Origin: Ephemerocybe angulata | Taxonomy: Eukaryota > Basidiomycota > Agaricomycetes > Agaricales > Psathyrellaceae | DNA: 64,000 nucleotides | NCBI GenBank assembly: GCA_013368325.1 | Contig: JAACJK010000123.1 | Span: 124,001-188,000, forward strand | Direction of reading: 5' to 3' | Shown here: positions 37,071-50,080 of the stretch, piece after piece | How the letters are laid out: each line of letters starts with the position of its first letter | How positions within the stretch are numbered: the stretch's first letter is position 1 | The notes under the pieces: model-generated | What the model saw: the letters and a program-made list of their open reading frames with translations, nothing else | Told to the model about the DNA's origin: nothing | The model's database searches: none | Position numbers and translations under genes: made by a program

Positions 37071-40000
37071 TTTCGGGGAGAGCGGGGGATGGGCTACCAA
37101 TTGGTAATGAGAACGACTGGCGTGGCATGTCGGGAATATATAGCTTTGGCCTCGTGCGCGAGAGGTAGATTGAAAAGAGGAAGGGCAGCTATGAGCTGTG
37201 CGGGTCAAGTTGCGGTGTAAAGGCACACACACGAAAGAGAAGAGGTCCGCCGGCGAATAAGCTCCAGTTTGAGTCAGATCAAGATCTCACTAGAGCGGAG
37301 TTTGAACTTCTCGGAGATGGATCTGGGTCGAGTGACGCGAGTCCCAGCAACCGTAACAGTAGTCGACCATGAGCCTCTCGATTTCCTCGATTTGAAATGG
37401 AAACCCCGACATCCTTTTTTTTCAGGGAGCCTTGAGGCCCATCGTGGTCCAGATCTCATTTAACTCTTCAACGTGAGGTGTCTAATGTATCTGAGACGAC
37501 CCAGGCACCCTTGGCTGCGCCCGCCGAATCGTCGGCCATCACCCATTAACATTACAAGCTCCGCTAAGCGCCTACTGGGCGTTAAGTCTAGTGTGGCGCG
37601 CACTAAAAATTCTAGAGGGATTGACGAACTCTGTGTTCTCCTCGATAGTTTGGGGTCATTAAAGTGTCGTTAAGCATCATATATATACGATCTACATCAT
37701 ATTCAATCCACTTGAACATGCCTAGACGCGGCATAGGCTGTCGCGCTTCTAGTAGCGGTTTTTCGAGGAATGTATCTTGCGCTACTTCGAAGCGCACGCG
37801 TCCCTCGAGGGTCTCACTGCTCATAGCCTCTATAGTATCAGTAGCACACATACACTTTCACCGATACATGCAAATTCGGGCCGTTACGCGACGCCTAGGG
37901 CCGTCAATAGCAAGAGGAACACTGGTTCTGTGTGCGACCGTTAAGCTTCTAGAAGGGATATCATCCGGTCGCGAGTGGAGTACAGCGTAGATATGATAGT
38001 TAGCCTCATGTTTCTGAGCGAAAGCTGTTGACTTACCTGAGCCAACTCGACGTCGACAACCTCGAATTCTTTCGGAAGGGCATGGCTCACCGTCGTTCGC
38101 GCTCCCAGCACCGGTTTACGAATTCTGGTGGAAGGTGGAGAAGTGAGCACTGCTTATCTGAACAGCCTCGCCTTCTGATTGACGACATGCTCAACAGAGG
38201 GGATGGGGGCGAGCGTGACCATGTTTTCGCGACTCGAATTGTCAGATCCCGTGACTTACGCCACAGTGCGCCTCACTAGCGTAGGCCCTCTTTCCTGACT
38301 TAATCCCCGATTAAGCTTCTCTCCAATGAGGGGGCAGTCCAGAGACTGAGGTTATCTTTTTCTTTGGAAGCTTAAGTATATGTCTAAAGCGTGTTTAGGC
38401 GCCTGGGCGTTCGATTGGAAAAAATGCGATTAAAACAAGTTACGCTAATGAACCGCATAAACGCTCAACGGCAATCAAGTGGAAGGCAACTGAGACCAGT
38501 CATACCCTATGACTGATATGTGTCTACATACTATCTCATACCTGTGCTAGGTAGGAATATGGAGTACCTGTAGGCTCTCGCACGTCGAGTAGGGGCAGTA
38601 ATGATGTGAAAAGGCCCGCGAAGTGGTTGATGACAACGAAATTGATTACCGGAGTACTCGGAGAAACCCACCGTATTGACATTGCATTACCCGAGTAATA
38701 GTACTCACTGAGGCACATTGACAGCCCGCCGGTCTCTTGAGGCTCTGCCTAGTCATACATACCGGACCACTTAGAACGTGATCTTCGCACCAAGCAAAAC
38801 TTTTAGTGCACACCTTCAAGCATCCGGTCCGGTCGTAAGGGCATATCTTGTGTGGTGGTGGACCATAATTAGATGTTACTGAGAAGGTGCGTTCCGTTTC
38901 CGTGTCGGAGAATCATAGCCTGGCCATTCGTCTGGAAGTAGAGACACAACATGTACCAGCAGCGTGCTGTACTGCCTTTTCACCACTACCCAGGTCATTG
39001 TTCAAAGAATCATGGGTTCTTACCCTCCAAAACGGCCGACACATCTCTCCAGAATAGTGGAGCATTGAGTGCGAGGTGTTTCAATTGGGACTGGAATGCC
39101 TACCACATGAGGGCTGCAACGCTTTCTCCTCGTTTTCTATCAATTGCAACACGCCTGCTGGAGAGGTCGGCGCCTAATCGAAACGGAACTACAAGCCGTC
39201 CACTCATCTGTAGTTATCGGTGCGAGAGGCGTCCTTGTTGAAGGATTCCTGAGCTATGCTCGCCCACAATACGACCAACTTGCCGTGCAGAGTGATGTAT
39301 TCGCCCGATCGAGGACTTCGATAACGCATGTTCCTGATCCGTGAGGTATCGGGGAACAGCACCATGTCGAAGAGGTACCCCACAGAGACTAAAGAGAGAG
39401 TGACAGATATCGCACCATGTAGAGTGGTGTGATCTCCCAAACAGAACACGAAAAGCCTGCATATCTAATCAGCGAAACGATCGGGGCCGGAAGGTGGTGA
39501 TCGTCTCGTACCTTATTGGCCAGTTATCAGCCTGACTGGGAAGCGGAAGCTTAGAAGGTGTGATAGCCGACCACCTCTATCTTTTCGCCTGCGAGTGGGT
39601 AGGAAGAGGTGTTCTAACTCTGAGATCGTATGCTTTGATTGAGCTTGCGATGGCCACTGGGACTAAAATGGATTGACCAGCGTATAGTTAGGCGCGCGCA
39701 GCCACACGAGGCTAGGGTGTGTTATCACGGTCGCGTTGGTGATGAGGTTGCGCGGGGTTCCCCTCGGCCTTCTCACATTATTTGCGGGGAACGGAAGGGT
39801 AAAATAACCTTGTATTCACACGGCGCGTAGATCAGCTGTCTTAATCCCGACTCAAGGTATTATGGCGAGCTTCGCTCCTGTGGTCTGACTTACGCATGTC
39901 TAGATCTCAACTGATCTACCCTATAGTTAGCCGGCTTATTCTCGATATGCTATGTATTCTCGATAGGGGATGTACGACGATGGGTAAAGGATTCCTTACT

Positions 40001-43000
40001 TCGAACCCCGCAAAGGAACATCGGCTCAACGGGATCCGTGACGAAGGAAATGTAGGTGAGTGGTAATTAATCAGTCCTTATGATAGAATAAGTCGATGGT
40101 GTGATTCCTCAGTGCAGTGTCACATTGAAGGGTCAGCTTGAAGCTTGAAGGGTTCAATTGACATCGTAAGTGATCTGCTGAAAGGATACCGGTATGCTGT
40201 TCGTTACGTATTCTGCCATTCATTCACTCCCCTCACAAGCGTAGATTTCTTAGAAAAATGTCCGTATTGGTCTGCTTGCTCCACGACAATTGTCCCCTGT
40301 CCCATCCGACTCTGTGGACAGGATCTGTATCACATTCATTAACAGCACAACGCTGGCATGCGGGTTAGAGCGAGGAGGCCTCGAGGTTATCCCTGATTCA
40401 GAGGCACTAGCAAGTTTGGCGCCGAAGGCGAATTAATGTGCGCACTTCATATATGGTCATGCTGCGGCGGGCCCGACATAATGGCTGATATAATGAACGT
40501 TAATGAACGCCGACCCCCCAAGTTAGACCGTACCTGTGATTTGGATTTCCCTTCTAGAGCGCCTTTACTACATGGCAATTTGTTCTCTAATGGTACTTGT
40601 AATATATATTCGTGCACGAGTGGGAAGATGTACCATGCCCAGATTAGATGTTTCCTACTGGCTTGTCCCTGAACGGCCTGAGCGAAGATTTCCCTACATA
40701 ACCATTCGGTCTTAACGCAATACACGCCTTTAGACATTGGCAGTTCCGTCATTCAAACCCTTGTGATGACGGCAATGGGTTCATTGGGCACTTGCAACAC
40801 AACTGATCTAAATCAATGTAGATTGCTGTAGACTTGCAAGCCTCCGCGTAGTATTAGTCCGAGCTCATAACGGACCAGGAGCACAAATCCGTGCGATGGG
40901 TGTGTTGAGTGCGATCTAATACCTTCTAGTGGGCTGCATATCTTTGAAGAGCAACTCCATCTACTCGGTCTCGTCCTTTCACCTCGTGTTCACCGGTTTT
41001 CTTCCCCATCTCGCCGCCGCTCGGGGATCACGCCAGAAACAGTAGGCCTCCAAGTTTCGGAAACATTTCCGTTGCATGGTGCATGGGAGAAAGGGTGTGA
41101 TGCGCACCAGACCCGGGTTGATGGTTTCTGAAAACAGCAAAAATCGCGAGCGCCTAACCCAACGCCCTGACGTAATGGGACTGCCACAGCTTGAACTCAA
41201 TCTTCATCACCAACAGACCTTCTTGTGTTCCTTGTCTCTGACGAACTCGTTTGAGAAGCGCCGAAAGGGGTCTTTATTTAAAGCCCCAACGAAACTGTGG
41301 AGACACCACGCAAACCCCAAGCGAACGGTATACCAACCCCACCCTCGCCCGAGCACACCGTCACCCCCAGCTAAAACGTGCAGAGAGAAGGGAAGCAGCC
41401 GAGCCCTCTATCATAAATCGTGAACAGTAGCTGCCAAACTGGCGAGTTATCGCGATCCGCGTTCCCACCGGGGCTGACCCAAAAAGGGGGGACCCGGGAG
41501 GAACGAGAAGGAAAACATGTGCAGTACCTCCTGACAATTACCAAACCTCGAAAAAGGGGGGCGGTCGTCGAAAGCATCGTGATCGGCGGCGTTCAACGAC
41601 GAAAACTGGAAGGCGAAGTTGCCCGCCTTCCCAGCTCCGAACAAGGCCAACACCCTTGGTGCCGTATCGTTCTTCAACTATCTCAAGATGTACCGAGATA
41701 CTGGTGGAAGAGAGTATAAGAACAACCTTATAAAGTCTGGTTTGGAGTAGCGAGAGGCAATTGTATACGAGGCAGATCGTGATGGTAGGTACGTTCCAAT
41801 GCTAGAGAACCGGTTAACGTTAGGTCAGTCGCGACAACGCGAATTTGTGACAGGCGGAAAAGTGCTAGATCTGTTGACGATAGCCCATAATGCTCCGAAT
41901 CGACTGTGCCTCAAGAATATTGGGGTGTGCGAGTGGAGAATAACCCCAAGATCTGGAAAAAATAAGTAACCTTCGGATGGGAGTGGTGTGCAACGAAGCC
42001 TTGGGAAGGCCTGACTTTCATAACGAAGCGAACACAACCTTACTGTGACTAGCTCGGCAGCATTCTCCGGAAATTTGAGACTAATCCGCTCAGCCTGCTA
42101 ATAAGCAAGCCGGGCCAGCTTGGAGGTGAAGAACGATGGATCTCTTGCCGCCCATGAAGCCTTTCGAAAAGGGTGCGCCCATTTGGGATTTCAGGGCCGT
42201 AATAATGGTGCGACAGAGCCGTGGCCAACCCTGGATCCAAGCCATCATATGCCCAAAGGACCAAGACGAACTCGTCTCGTCTCAAGTAACAATGCACCTG
42301 CAGCGTATACAGTGAATCGGTTCCAAGAGTAAACCGGTACTTTTATTTAACAAATGGTATTATCACCTTTCCTGAACAGGCCCGAGGCTGTCGGAGTCTT
42401 CTGAATCTCCACGCAAATCAGGACATTGTAATTGCGGCAACCAACAACAGCCTGAGGCTTCCTTGTCAAAGTGGATCTCCACTAGGCATGGCAGATCTAT
42501 TAGTTGCAACTTCAGGTTCTAGCATCTTCGAATGACATACAGACAAGTTTTGCCTGCTGAACCGCAATGGTTATGGGAAGTGGACTCGAGTCTCGAGAAG
42601 CACCTCTCGCCTTCACCTCCGAACATGAAAAGTCTTCGAGGTGCTACACCTTTCAATCCAGATACTCACCTATGCCAGGGACCGCAAATGGAATTAGACA
42701 CCGGAAACAGGCGATATCACATACTTGGGTGGACTTTCCAGGGTCAAGATCTGGCCATTCGCAGCCGTATCATCGAAAAGGCCAGCGATAATACCCATAA
42801 AAAAGGCGAGTCCCAGGCCTCCAGGATTGAAAGGAGCCCGATCCAAGTCTGCGGTTGACCCCGAGTCCACCTCTGCTTCTGCCGAGGGCACCCTCCCTCC
42901 GGTTCCAATTAGCTGCATACGAGTGATAGCAAGTTTCGCTCCTCCATTCTCCGGAAGAGAAATGGGCACCAACTCCAGAAAGGGACGAATCGTGAATTAA

Positions 43001-45117
43001 TGGTGGCCTTCACTAGCCCTCTTTACGGTAGGACGCTCGTTACGATGATCACCGGCGGTGTCGTCTGCGAAAACGCCGTCCTCGGCTAAGCATAAAGACG
43101 CCTCTTTGAGTGGTGAATGAAAAGGGACTGATCCTCAACAGACCGCGTGCCATCCACGTTGCGGACGAAAAGCTGCTCGCTGAATGGAAAGCCCATGCTG
43201 TAGACAATGAAAGGGGACAAGCAAGATGCGGGTAATATGGGACAAAGAACCGATACATATTGATCAGTGCTTGCCAATGGCTGATGGATGTATGGGCCCG
43301 GTACGATCGAGCGCGCACACAGATGCTGTCTTGATACCATGCCGGTGGATGGATACGTAGAGCATATTGAAGTGACATTGACAGATACTAGGCACGGGGC
43401 GGAAAGTGGACCTCGAAAGACCGATCATCGAGCTTGACGGTTCAACAGACAATCCAGATCCCTGACCGGCGGAGGGACCGCAAAATTTGTCGCAGAGCAC
43501 CCTGGGTCGAGAATGGCCATTAGTTTGCACCGCAGAGACGAGTGGTGGATGGCATATGAGGGTGCGGAGGTTGATATGCCATAACCGATGCAGGGTCACC
43601 CGCTCTCCCACTCGTTGACCAGACTGCAGCGCCCAGCGTACATGAGGTGCATGTCGGTTGCTAGTGGTGTCCTTAAGAGTGCATTAGGGAAGTATTTTTC
43701 ATCATTAAACTAGGACAAAGATAGTCACATATTAATTCGCGGTACAGCTCCGGTCTATAGACCGGGAACTAGACGGGTATTGCGCACGAAACAGGCTCGG
43801 GTGCAGTCCGCACCCCCTCGCGCGCGAGTGTGAAGAGCGATAATGAATTTTTCTCGCAGCAATAGCCTTCATTACACCACCCCTGGCCAGAATGAGCTGA
43901 ACCAGAGCCGGAGGAGAAAGAGCGCGAGGAGATCAAGCGTTTCGCCGCGTTTAGGCCTTGAAAGTAGCTGGAAATCCTGGGTGATGACTTGGAGCGTCCC
44001 GTTTGCTGTTTCCCCGGGTCGCTGGTCCGAGTTGTTGGCCAGGCACTGGCATGTAGCTTGGGAGGGTCGGTCAGATGCTAACGTCTCCACTGCAAAAACC
44101 GACCCGGAGTGGGAATGGAAGAAACGGAGGGAGAAGGCACGACGGTGGGATCGTCTGATGGCAACTGGTGCTGACTGATTTTCTCCAGTCCGCCACTGCG
44201 AGTTCCGTTGTTGGTGCTGCCCTGCGCCATCATATTGGAACGCAGGGAAAGCGGGATCAAATAAAGCGAAAAGCAGAGGAAAGGAGGGAGGATAGAGAGC
44301 CGGGCGGGGAGAGAAAGCAACCCCATGTCCGATGTTGACGCTGTGGTCCATGAAGCTCCGGAATACAGGGAACGCAGCTCAGTCCTGCGCCGAGTGGGTG
44401 GCGGTTCCCAGCTGCCTGTGAACGGTGTCCAAAAGTCCGCACACGGAGAAAATGACAAGCTCTTAGCTTCTCCCGCCAACCAGGTCATGAGGTGGTCTCC
44501 GTGAGGTTTAATGTATAACGTCGACTCACGCCTTGCACGATGTGTGAGAGGCGGTTGTTCGGCGATTACAGAATCCATGCTGTTGCGTGAGCACAAGGAA
44601 GTCAGAAAACAGATACGTACATGCGTACTCTTGGTTGATCAGTCTCCACAGCGGATTAACTGATCGATGAGCAAGTGGATTTTGCGGGCGCTTGTGTCTC
44701 CGGCTCATGTCCCGGAATCACGAATTGTGACATGGCAGCCTAGTCACAGCATCCTTTGACCTCGTTGCAACTGGAGAGTAAGTTAAAAGATTCGATATGG
44801 TCAGAACGATCGATCACTAAACCCTGAAAGTCAGCGAATGGCTGGGAACGCACAGGTGCTTTGGTAAAGGGTGTGCAATTCAAGAAATTTTTAAGATTCA
44901 GGGAAACGCTGAAACACTCTGAGACAGGAGGCAGCCTAGACTTTGAGTACGTATCAGTAGTAGTACCAAGCAAAGCAGAGAACGCACCTTTCCGAACAAC
45001 CAAAAACGATACTCCAAGTTCCTATGTCTTCACCTGCACACACGACTGCGCACGGCAAATACACCCAAATCACATATTAATTCGAACACGAGGTCAAAGC
45101 GCGACAACCGCAAGGGT
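37071..45117. other. Gene-poor region, probably decayed repeats
   Basis: About 8 kb without a supported gene. Short ORFs occur in all frames. A minus-strand stretch at about 43211-43273 encodes ALINMYRFFVPYYPHLACPL, which resembles the connection after the reverse-transcriptase domain of Ty3/gypsy-like elements. Without flanking motifs it is at best a relic. No terminal repeats or RNA genes were recognised. Confidence 0.4.
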
Positions 45118-45502
45118 GGTATAATTGAATTGTTGGAGTTGACCTAAACAAGTGCACCTGGATGAAAATTTCCAGTGGAACGAGGAGGATGCCAGTTTGA
45201 ATCACACTTACATTTGTCCCCGGGCCAGGGTCGGTCTATGTGACAGACCGAGGTGGACGGACGGGTATGATCGCGCACTCCCGACGTGCTAAATGCATAC
45301 CACCCTTAGGGTGGTATCATTGAATTATTGGAGTTGTCCTAAAGAAGTGCATCTGAGTGAAAATTTCCAATAGAACGAGGAGGATGGCAGTTTGAATCAC
45401 ACTTACATTCGTGCAGCAGGTTAATGCCGTCTACGTTACAGACCGAGATAGACGGGTAAGTATGATCGCGCACTCCCGGCGTGCCAAATGCATACTCATC
45501 CT
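45118..45502. repeat. Tandem duplication, ~195 bp unit, two copies
   Basis: Copy 1 starts GGTATAATTGAATTGTTGGA at 45118 and copy 2 starts GGTATCATTGAATTATTGGA at 45313. Both share GAAAATTTCCA, GAACGAGGAGGATG, CAGTTTGAATCACACTTACATT, an ACAGACCGAG block and TATGATCGCGCACTCCC, with scattered substitutions. The second copy ends just before the stop codon of the small ORF at 45525-45783. Confidence 0.8.
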
Positions 45503-45524
45503 TGAATATACGAGCACGAACAAG

Positions 45525-45783
45525 CTAGGTGGATCGTGAGCGTGGCAAGGAGATGAATTGATCGCCACCATCCTCAAGACCTAAAAGAGACTCATCCTCG
45601 GACTCGCCGGTGAAACCGGTGTCCGCTTCAGCCAGAAAGGCGAATGGTTGATCTTGAGCCTTCAGGCCGCGAGCGATATGTACCGCGCTTGACGTTGCGG
45701 GCCTGGAGCGTGGCGTTGAAGGCGATCTTATCAGCGAGCGACATCGCGGCGAGCTGCTGACCTGTCGGCTTGATAGCACGCAT
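45525..45783 (-). CDS. Small hypothetical protein with one intron
   Basis: Exons 45783-45684 and 45625-45525 on the minus strand, with a 58 bp GT-AG intron, give 66 residues: MRAIKPTGQQLAAMSLADK, then an acidic stretch, GESEDESLLGLEDGGDQF. The in-phase join between NVKR and ADTGFTGE supports the intron. No family recognised. It could be a fragment of a larger, unsupported gene. Confidence 0.35.
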
Positions 45784-46890
45784 ACTGAAGAATATACTGT
45801 TGAATCTGACGAAAATCGGGTAGATCGCGAAGATCTGAACGAATGTATGTGCTTGTCGGTCAGGCGAACGATGAGGACGAGAGCAAGAGACGCGAGGGTC
45901 GATTGCTCGCGTCTTACGCGCCTCAGGCATAAACAAGTCCAAGCAACCAAAGCGTGACCGCGTGAGTCACGCTATCTCTCTGCCCGCTTGTCCTACGGCA
46001 AACAGCAACCGCTGCGCTAAGCTCCTTAGCCTGCCATCGAGAGAGAAAAATAGACAAAGAAAACTGCACCCTTCGTGATCCTCGAAAAACAAAATCAAAC
46101 ACAAGTGCACAGTGACGTCCAGGAAGGCCTCACAAGTTCACTGCTACGCACCGCACCAAGTCCTTCGCCTGTGGCGCCGGACCCCCACCCTGCTGCAGTG
46201 CTGTGCCGTATGTCCTGTCGATGCTGGCCCCAGATCTCCGCACTACGCCGCTGCCACCCCCACCCTTCGCCACCCACAGCCTCAACCCCTTCGCCTGGCG
46301 CCACCAAGACCCCCACCCGCCAGGCCCCCGGGCGATCTACCTGATCGCCCGCTCCGACATACCGAAATGGAGGTACAACGTGCACTGCAGTTGTCGTTGA
46401 TTTCCGGAAACATGGAAACATGGAAACATGAAGAATAGCCAAAGAATAGATCTGCGCTTCAAGGAATTCAACGATGTTGGGTCGTCGAATAAGCACAGGG
46501 GTCGTCCAGGAGACCTGCCCAATAGTCAAACAGCGAGCGCCTTGCAGTGGGCTCGGACGCAGAGATACGTTGAATGCAATGCAATAGAATAAGGGGGAAC
46601 CATACCGATACGTGTGTTGATCTATATAACGGACTGATAATGGATAATAGACGGGCCGATAAGAAGGGGGGCATTGGGTAGATGGATAAATGAACGGACG
46701 GACGGACGGATGGATGGATAGACAGATGGATGTTTCGATGTTTATGGTTCGAGTCGTGGTGGTCGTAGGTAAACCTGTTCGTGCGTGTGGCGAGTCTTGA
46801 CATCGTAGAGCCTGATGGTGAGAGCATGGTGTTGAGAAAGAAAGCAATAAATCGAGGAGCGTTGGAAAGCACAAGATAGCATGGTATTTT
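45784..46890. other. Intergenic with simple repeats
   Basis: Downstream of the REEP-like gene. It contains a GGAC/GGAT tetranucleotide tract at about 46692-46732 and a short triplicate of CATGGAAA near 46410-46432. ORFs here are frame shadows of low-complexity sequence. Confidence 0.5.
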
Positions 46891-49205
46891 TCACGTCGAA
46901 GATCCAGTCGACGACCCGCTCGCCGCCGCCCTAACCTGCTTCGTCCCAAGCGTGACCGTGGTCGTGGTGGCACCCTTCTTCCCCGGCAACCCACCCTTGC
47001 CATTCACCACCGCACCCTTCGCAGCCGCACCAGCACCCGCACCCGCACGGCCCTGAGCCCGCACAGGCATGTGCGCACCTCCAGTCCCACTCTTCTTCGC
47101 CAGCCCCGCAGAGGCCGATGCTGAACTCAAACTTGGAGTCGACCCATTGACTTTCGCCCCGCTCCCCTTCACACTGGCACCCTTCGTAGATGCCGCCGAC
47201 GCCGAACTCGAATTTGCCGCCGGCTTCGCTGCCAGAGGTTTCCGCGGCACCGCACCCGCTCTTGGCTGGATACCGACACCCGCCTTAGCCGTCGCCCCTC
47301 CATTCGCAGTGCTGCCCGCCTTTCTCAAATTCGGTGGCGACGCGCCCACCCTCCTTCGTTTCACCTCCGGTTTCACAGCCTGTCCACCACCCTTTTTAGA
47401 CTCCCCCTCCACGTCCTCCATCGCCGCATCCCCATCAGCGTCCATCTCAGCGTCCCCATCCCCATCCGCGTCCGCATTTGCATCCTCCTCATCGTCGTCA
47501 AGTCCATCCCCAGCATCGCTCCCCTCCGTGAGCTCCTGCAGCCCACTGATACTCACAGCAGCAGCCTTCCGCTTCCTCGCCCCCGTCCCTCTCGTCCTCC
47601 CAGTTACCGTCTTCTCCAAATCCTCCGAGTTCCCGCCGCCCCCAATCAACAACCCCAGCCCATCCGCACCCGCATCATCCCCACCATACCCATACCCCAC
47701 AGGCGACGGGCCCAGCGAACCCGCATCATCGGATAGTCCTCCATCCGAGCCCGTCCTTAGCGTCGACGCCGTCGTCCGCGCGCTCGGCAGCGCCGTCGAG
47801 TTGCTGTTCATACTGTTCGCGCTCCCGAGCGGCAGCGGGATGGTGAGACGTGCCATGAGTGCCCGCGAGCGCGCGGCGCCGTGTGGGGGCAGCGGCGTGC
47901 GCAGCGTCATGTTGAACGAGTCTTCTTCGTCATAATCCACTTCGGAGCCGGAGTACGAGGCGTTGGACTTGTAGGGCCCGGGGCTGAGGAGGGCGTCGCG
48001 GTCGTAATGGTCATATTCTTCCTCGTGGTCGTGGTCTTCGTCCATCTCGTCTTCAACTTCGTCGTAGTGCGAGGGCTGCACGGCTGTTGCGCTGCCGCTA
48101 TTCGTCCTATTAAGTGTTGTGGTGGATGAAGAAGACGCCATGGAGCGTTGGTGAATCTGAATCCCTGAAGCCGATCTTTGGTCGCTCCCGCCCTGTCTTC
48201 CGTAACCGGGATTCTGGCGGCTACGCGCGGACAGGAGCGACCGCTGAAAACCCTGGCTGGCGCCATACATCTGGGTCGACTGGGCCGCGACCGAGGCTTC
48301 TGCCAGCGACTGCGAGAACGACGACGCGGATTCCAAGAACGAATGGGTCGTCGTGGGGCTCGCGGGGTACGCGGAGGGGAATGCGGGGTACTTGCTCCAC
48401 TCTTCCACTGCCTTTTCCTCCAGGGTGAGCTCCAGGATCTCCGGGGGCGCGTCAAAGGCCTCTTCTTCTTCCTCCTCGTCGTGCGATGACTGCGGGGGCA
48501 CCCATATCTCGTGCTGCGCCGCGTCGCGATTGTGATTGCGTGTGATCCGGGAGGAGGCGCTAGGAGCCACACTGTACGCCTGCGAGCTGCTCCCCGTCGT
48601 CGTTTCAGAGTCGGATTCTTCGATTATGGATACGTCGGGCTCCTCAGGTGGGTTGCGCCATCTGTGCCACCGCGCAATGGCGAGGTGCACGGGGAAGGAG
48701 GAGAGTGCGAAAAGGAAGTCGCCGATGTGCCGAAGCAGGTCGAATATGCCGTCCAGAGTGCTCGTGTACGGTTTGATGAGCGGGCGTATGATGTGCAGAA
48801 ATATGGGTTCGGCGCCCTGCAGGATGTAAGTAAGCGAATGAGTCGTGGCTCGTCATGCATTACGTACTCTGGCTCGTGTGAGGATGAGGAAGAGCATAAA
48901 CATCGATTTGAATTCGTCGTAGAAGGGAATGAACAGGCTGACGAAGCTCTCCACAAGTCTTTCGTAGGCTGCAAACGAGCACTGGGGGACTGTGAGCACA
49001 CGACTTCGAGAAAAAGGGGGGGACTTGCCCAGACTATCCACACCGCGAGTACGCCTTTCATGTCGCGCTTTCTCTGGGTGCTCGCACGGACACTCGGGCG
49101 CGTCGGGTCCCGTAACGACGGTGGTGGGGGCTTCAGCGTCTTGTACGCATCCCACACATTCAGAAATAGCATGGCCAGGCGAAGCACTGGCACGAAGAGG
49201 GACAT
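46891..49205 (-). CDS. REEP/Yop1 (TB2/DP1/HVA22) family protein with long acidic disordered tail
   Basis: Three exons on the minus strand: 49205-49029, 48981-48868 and 48816-46891, giving 738 residues. The N-terminal about 150 residues form the TB2/DP1/HVA22 domain: LAMLFLNVWDAYKTLKPP, the hydrophobic VLAVWIVWC, FIPFYDEFKSMFMLFLIL, and GAEPIFLHIIRPLIKPYTST. The family forms paired membrane hairpins that shape tubular ER. Yop1 and REEP proteins are usually about 180-250 residues, so the tail of about 580 residues is unusual. It is rich in S, D, E, A and G, with acidic runs and a basic KRKAAAV/KRRRVG pair that could be nuclear or membrane-contact signals. Intron 1 (48982-49028) has a GC donor (GCAAGT). 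The ATG at 49205 gives the standard family N-terminus; the frame is open upstream without a better start. Confidence 0.82.
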
Positions 49206-49615
49206 GGCGACCGGTAATCGATGGTGTGAGCGTCTATGGCGAGTCTTCGTTGGTTGTCGTCGTCGTTGTCGGGTGTTGTCGTGGAGAGAAGAAGAGGAGT
49301 GCCCTCGTACCCCGCAGCGGTACACGCTTGAAAGAGCAGCAGCGTAGCCACCGTTGTCGAGGGAATTGTGAACATGTTGCACCGCTCGATCCCCGGTAAT
49401 TAGGCTGGCGCTGTTTGGTCTAGAGCCTGATGACCTTGATGAGCACTGCCTCATGCGGAAGGCGTGCCCCTATATCTCATGGACGAGCCTAGGAGACGCG
49501 GTTTCCTGAAAGGCGGGCAGGTCAGAAGGAGGGGAAAGGGAGAAGAAAGGGCGGGAAGAAGGTAAGACATAGCGGGCTCCTTTTCTATCGTAGCAGACTT
49601 TGCGCACAGACCACA
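49206..49615. other. 5' region of the REEP-like gene
   Basis: Upstream of the minus-strand REEP-like start. It contains an out-of-frame ATG ORF (49375 to 49160) that would be an upstream ORF overlapping the main start if transcription begins beyond 49375. Otherwise no feature is seen. Confidence 0.4.
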
Positions 49616-50080
49616 ATGTTTGCTTTGATCTTATTTGGTGTTCGATCGCCCTGCGCTGAGGGCTTTGAGAAAGCGACGCAGCAGGGTTTGCGCGAAAATG
49701 GCACTCTTGGAAGGGCTTCAGTAAAGCTGTTGCCTGCTATAGAACAGAATGATAAGGTTGGGATTATGGCCAATCCTTTCTGTGGCGATGTCCTCACAGG
49801 CTGGCCCGCATTGCATTACGTTGGAATATTCGCCGTGAACTTGAAGCAATTGCGTTTCCCAGAACATATGACCGTCCACCTCATAAGTAAGGGCGACCTG
49901 GTCTTCGAAATCACTAATTCGGTGAGAGGTATGCATATTCAGGAGGACGTAGTCGCTATCGGCGAATCGCTGACTACCTCCCTGTCCCCAGGAAAAGGGT
50001 CACTAGAGTGGATTACCGAAGTTAGACAGGGACACGATGCGTCAAAAGTGTGCAGTTCCCAGAAGAGGTGCGCTAATTAA
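49616..50080 (+). CDS. Hypothetical 154-residue ORF
   Basis: An uninterrupted ATG ORF in an otherwise gene-free gap, beginning MFALILFGVRSPCAEGFEKA. The composition is protein-like, with mixed polar and hydrophobic stretches (MANPFCGDVLTGWPALHYVG; HMTVHLISKGDLVFEITN), but no family is recognised and no intron is needed. It could be chance or a fragment of an old mobile element. Confidence 0.25.
   Translation: MFALILFGVRSPCAEGFEKATQQGLRENGTLGRASVKLLPAIEQNDKVGIMANPFCGDVLTGWPALHYVGIFAVNLKQLRFPEHMTVHLISKGDLVFEITNSVRGMHIQEDVVAIGESLTTSLSPGKGSLEWITEVRQGHDASKVCSSQKRCAN

Noticed and set aside
44078..44596. 172-codon minus-strand ORF with a hydrophobic stretch (PPFLCFSLYLIPLSL)
   Set aside because: Hydrophobic run only; overlapping frames are equally open, and no family or convincing introns were found.
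37661..45117. Possible DNA transposon in the gene-poor region
   Set aside because: I looked for terminal inverted repeats and transposase-like motifs and found none that I could support by eye.
47069..47935. Long plus-strand ORF opposite the REEP-like gene
   Set aside because: It is a shadow of the Ala/Ser/Pro low-complexity tail on the minus strand; the composition mirrors the antisense codons.
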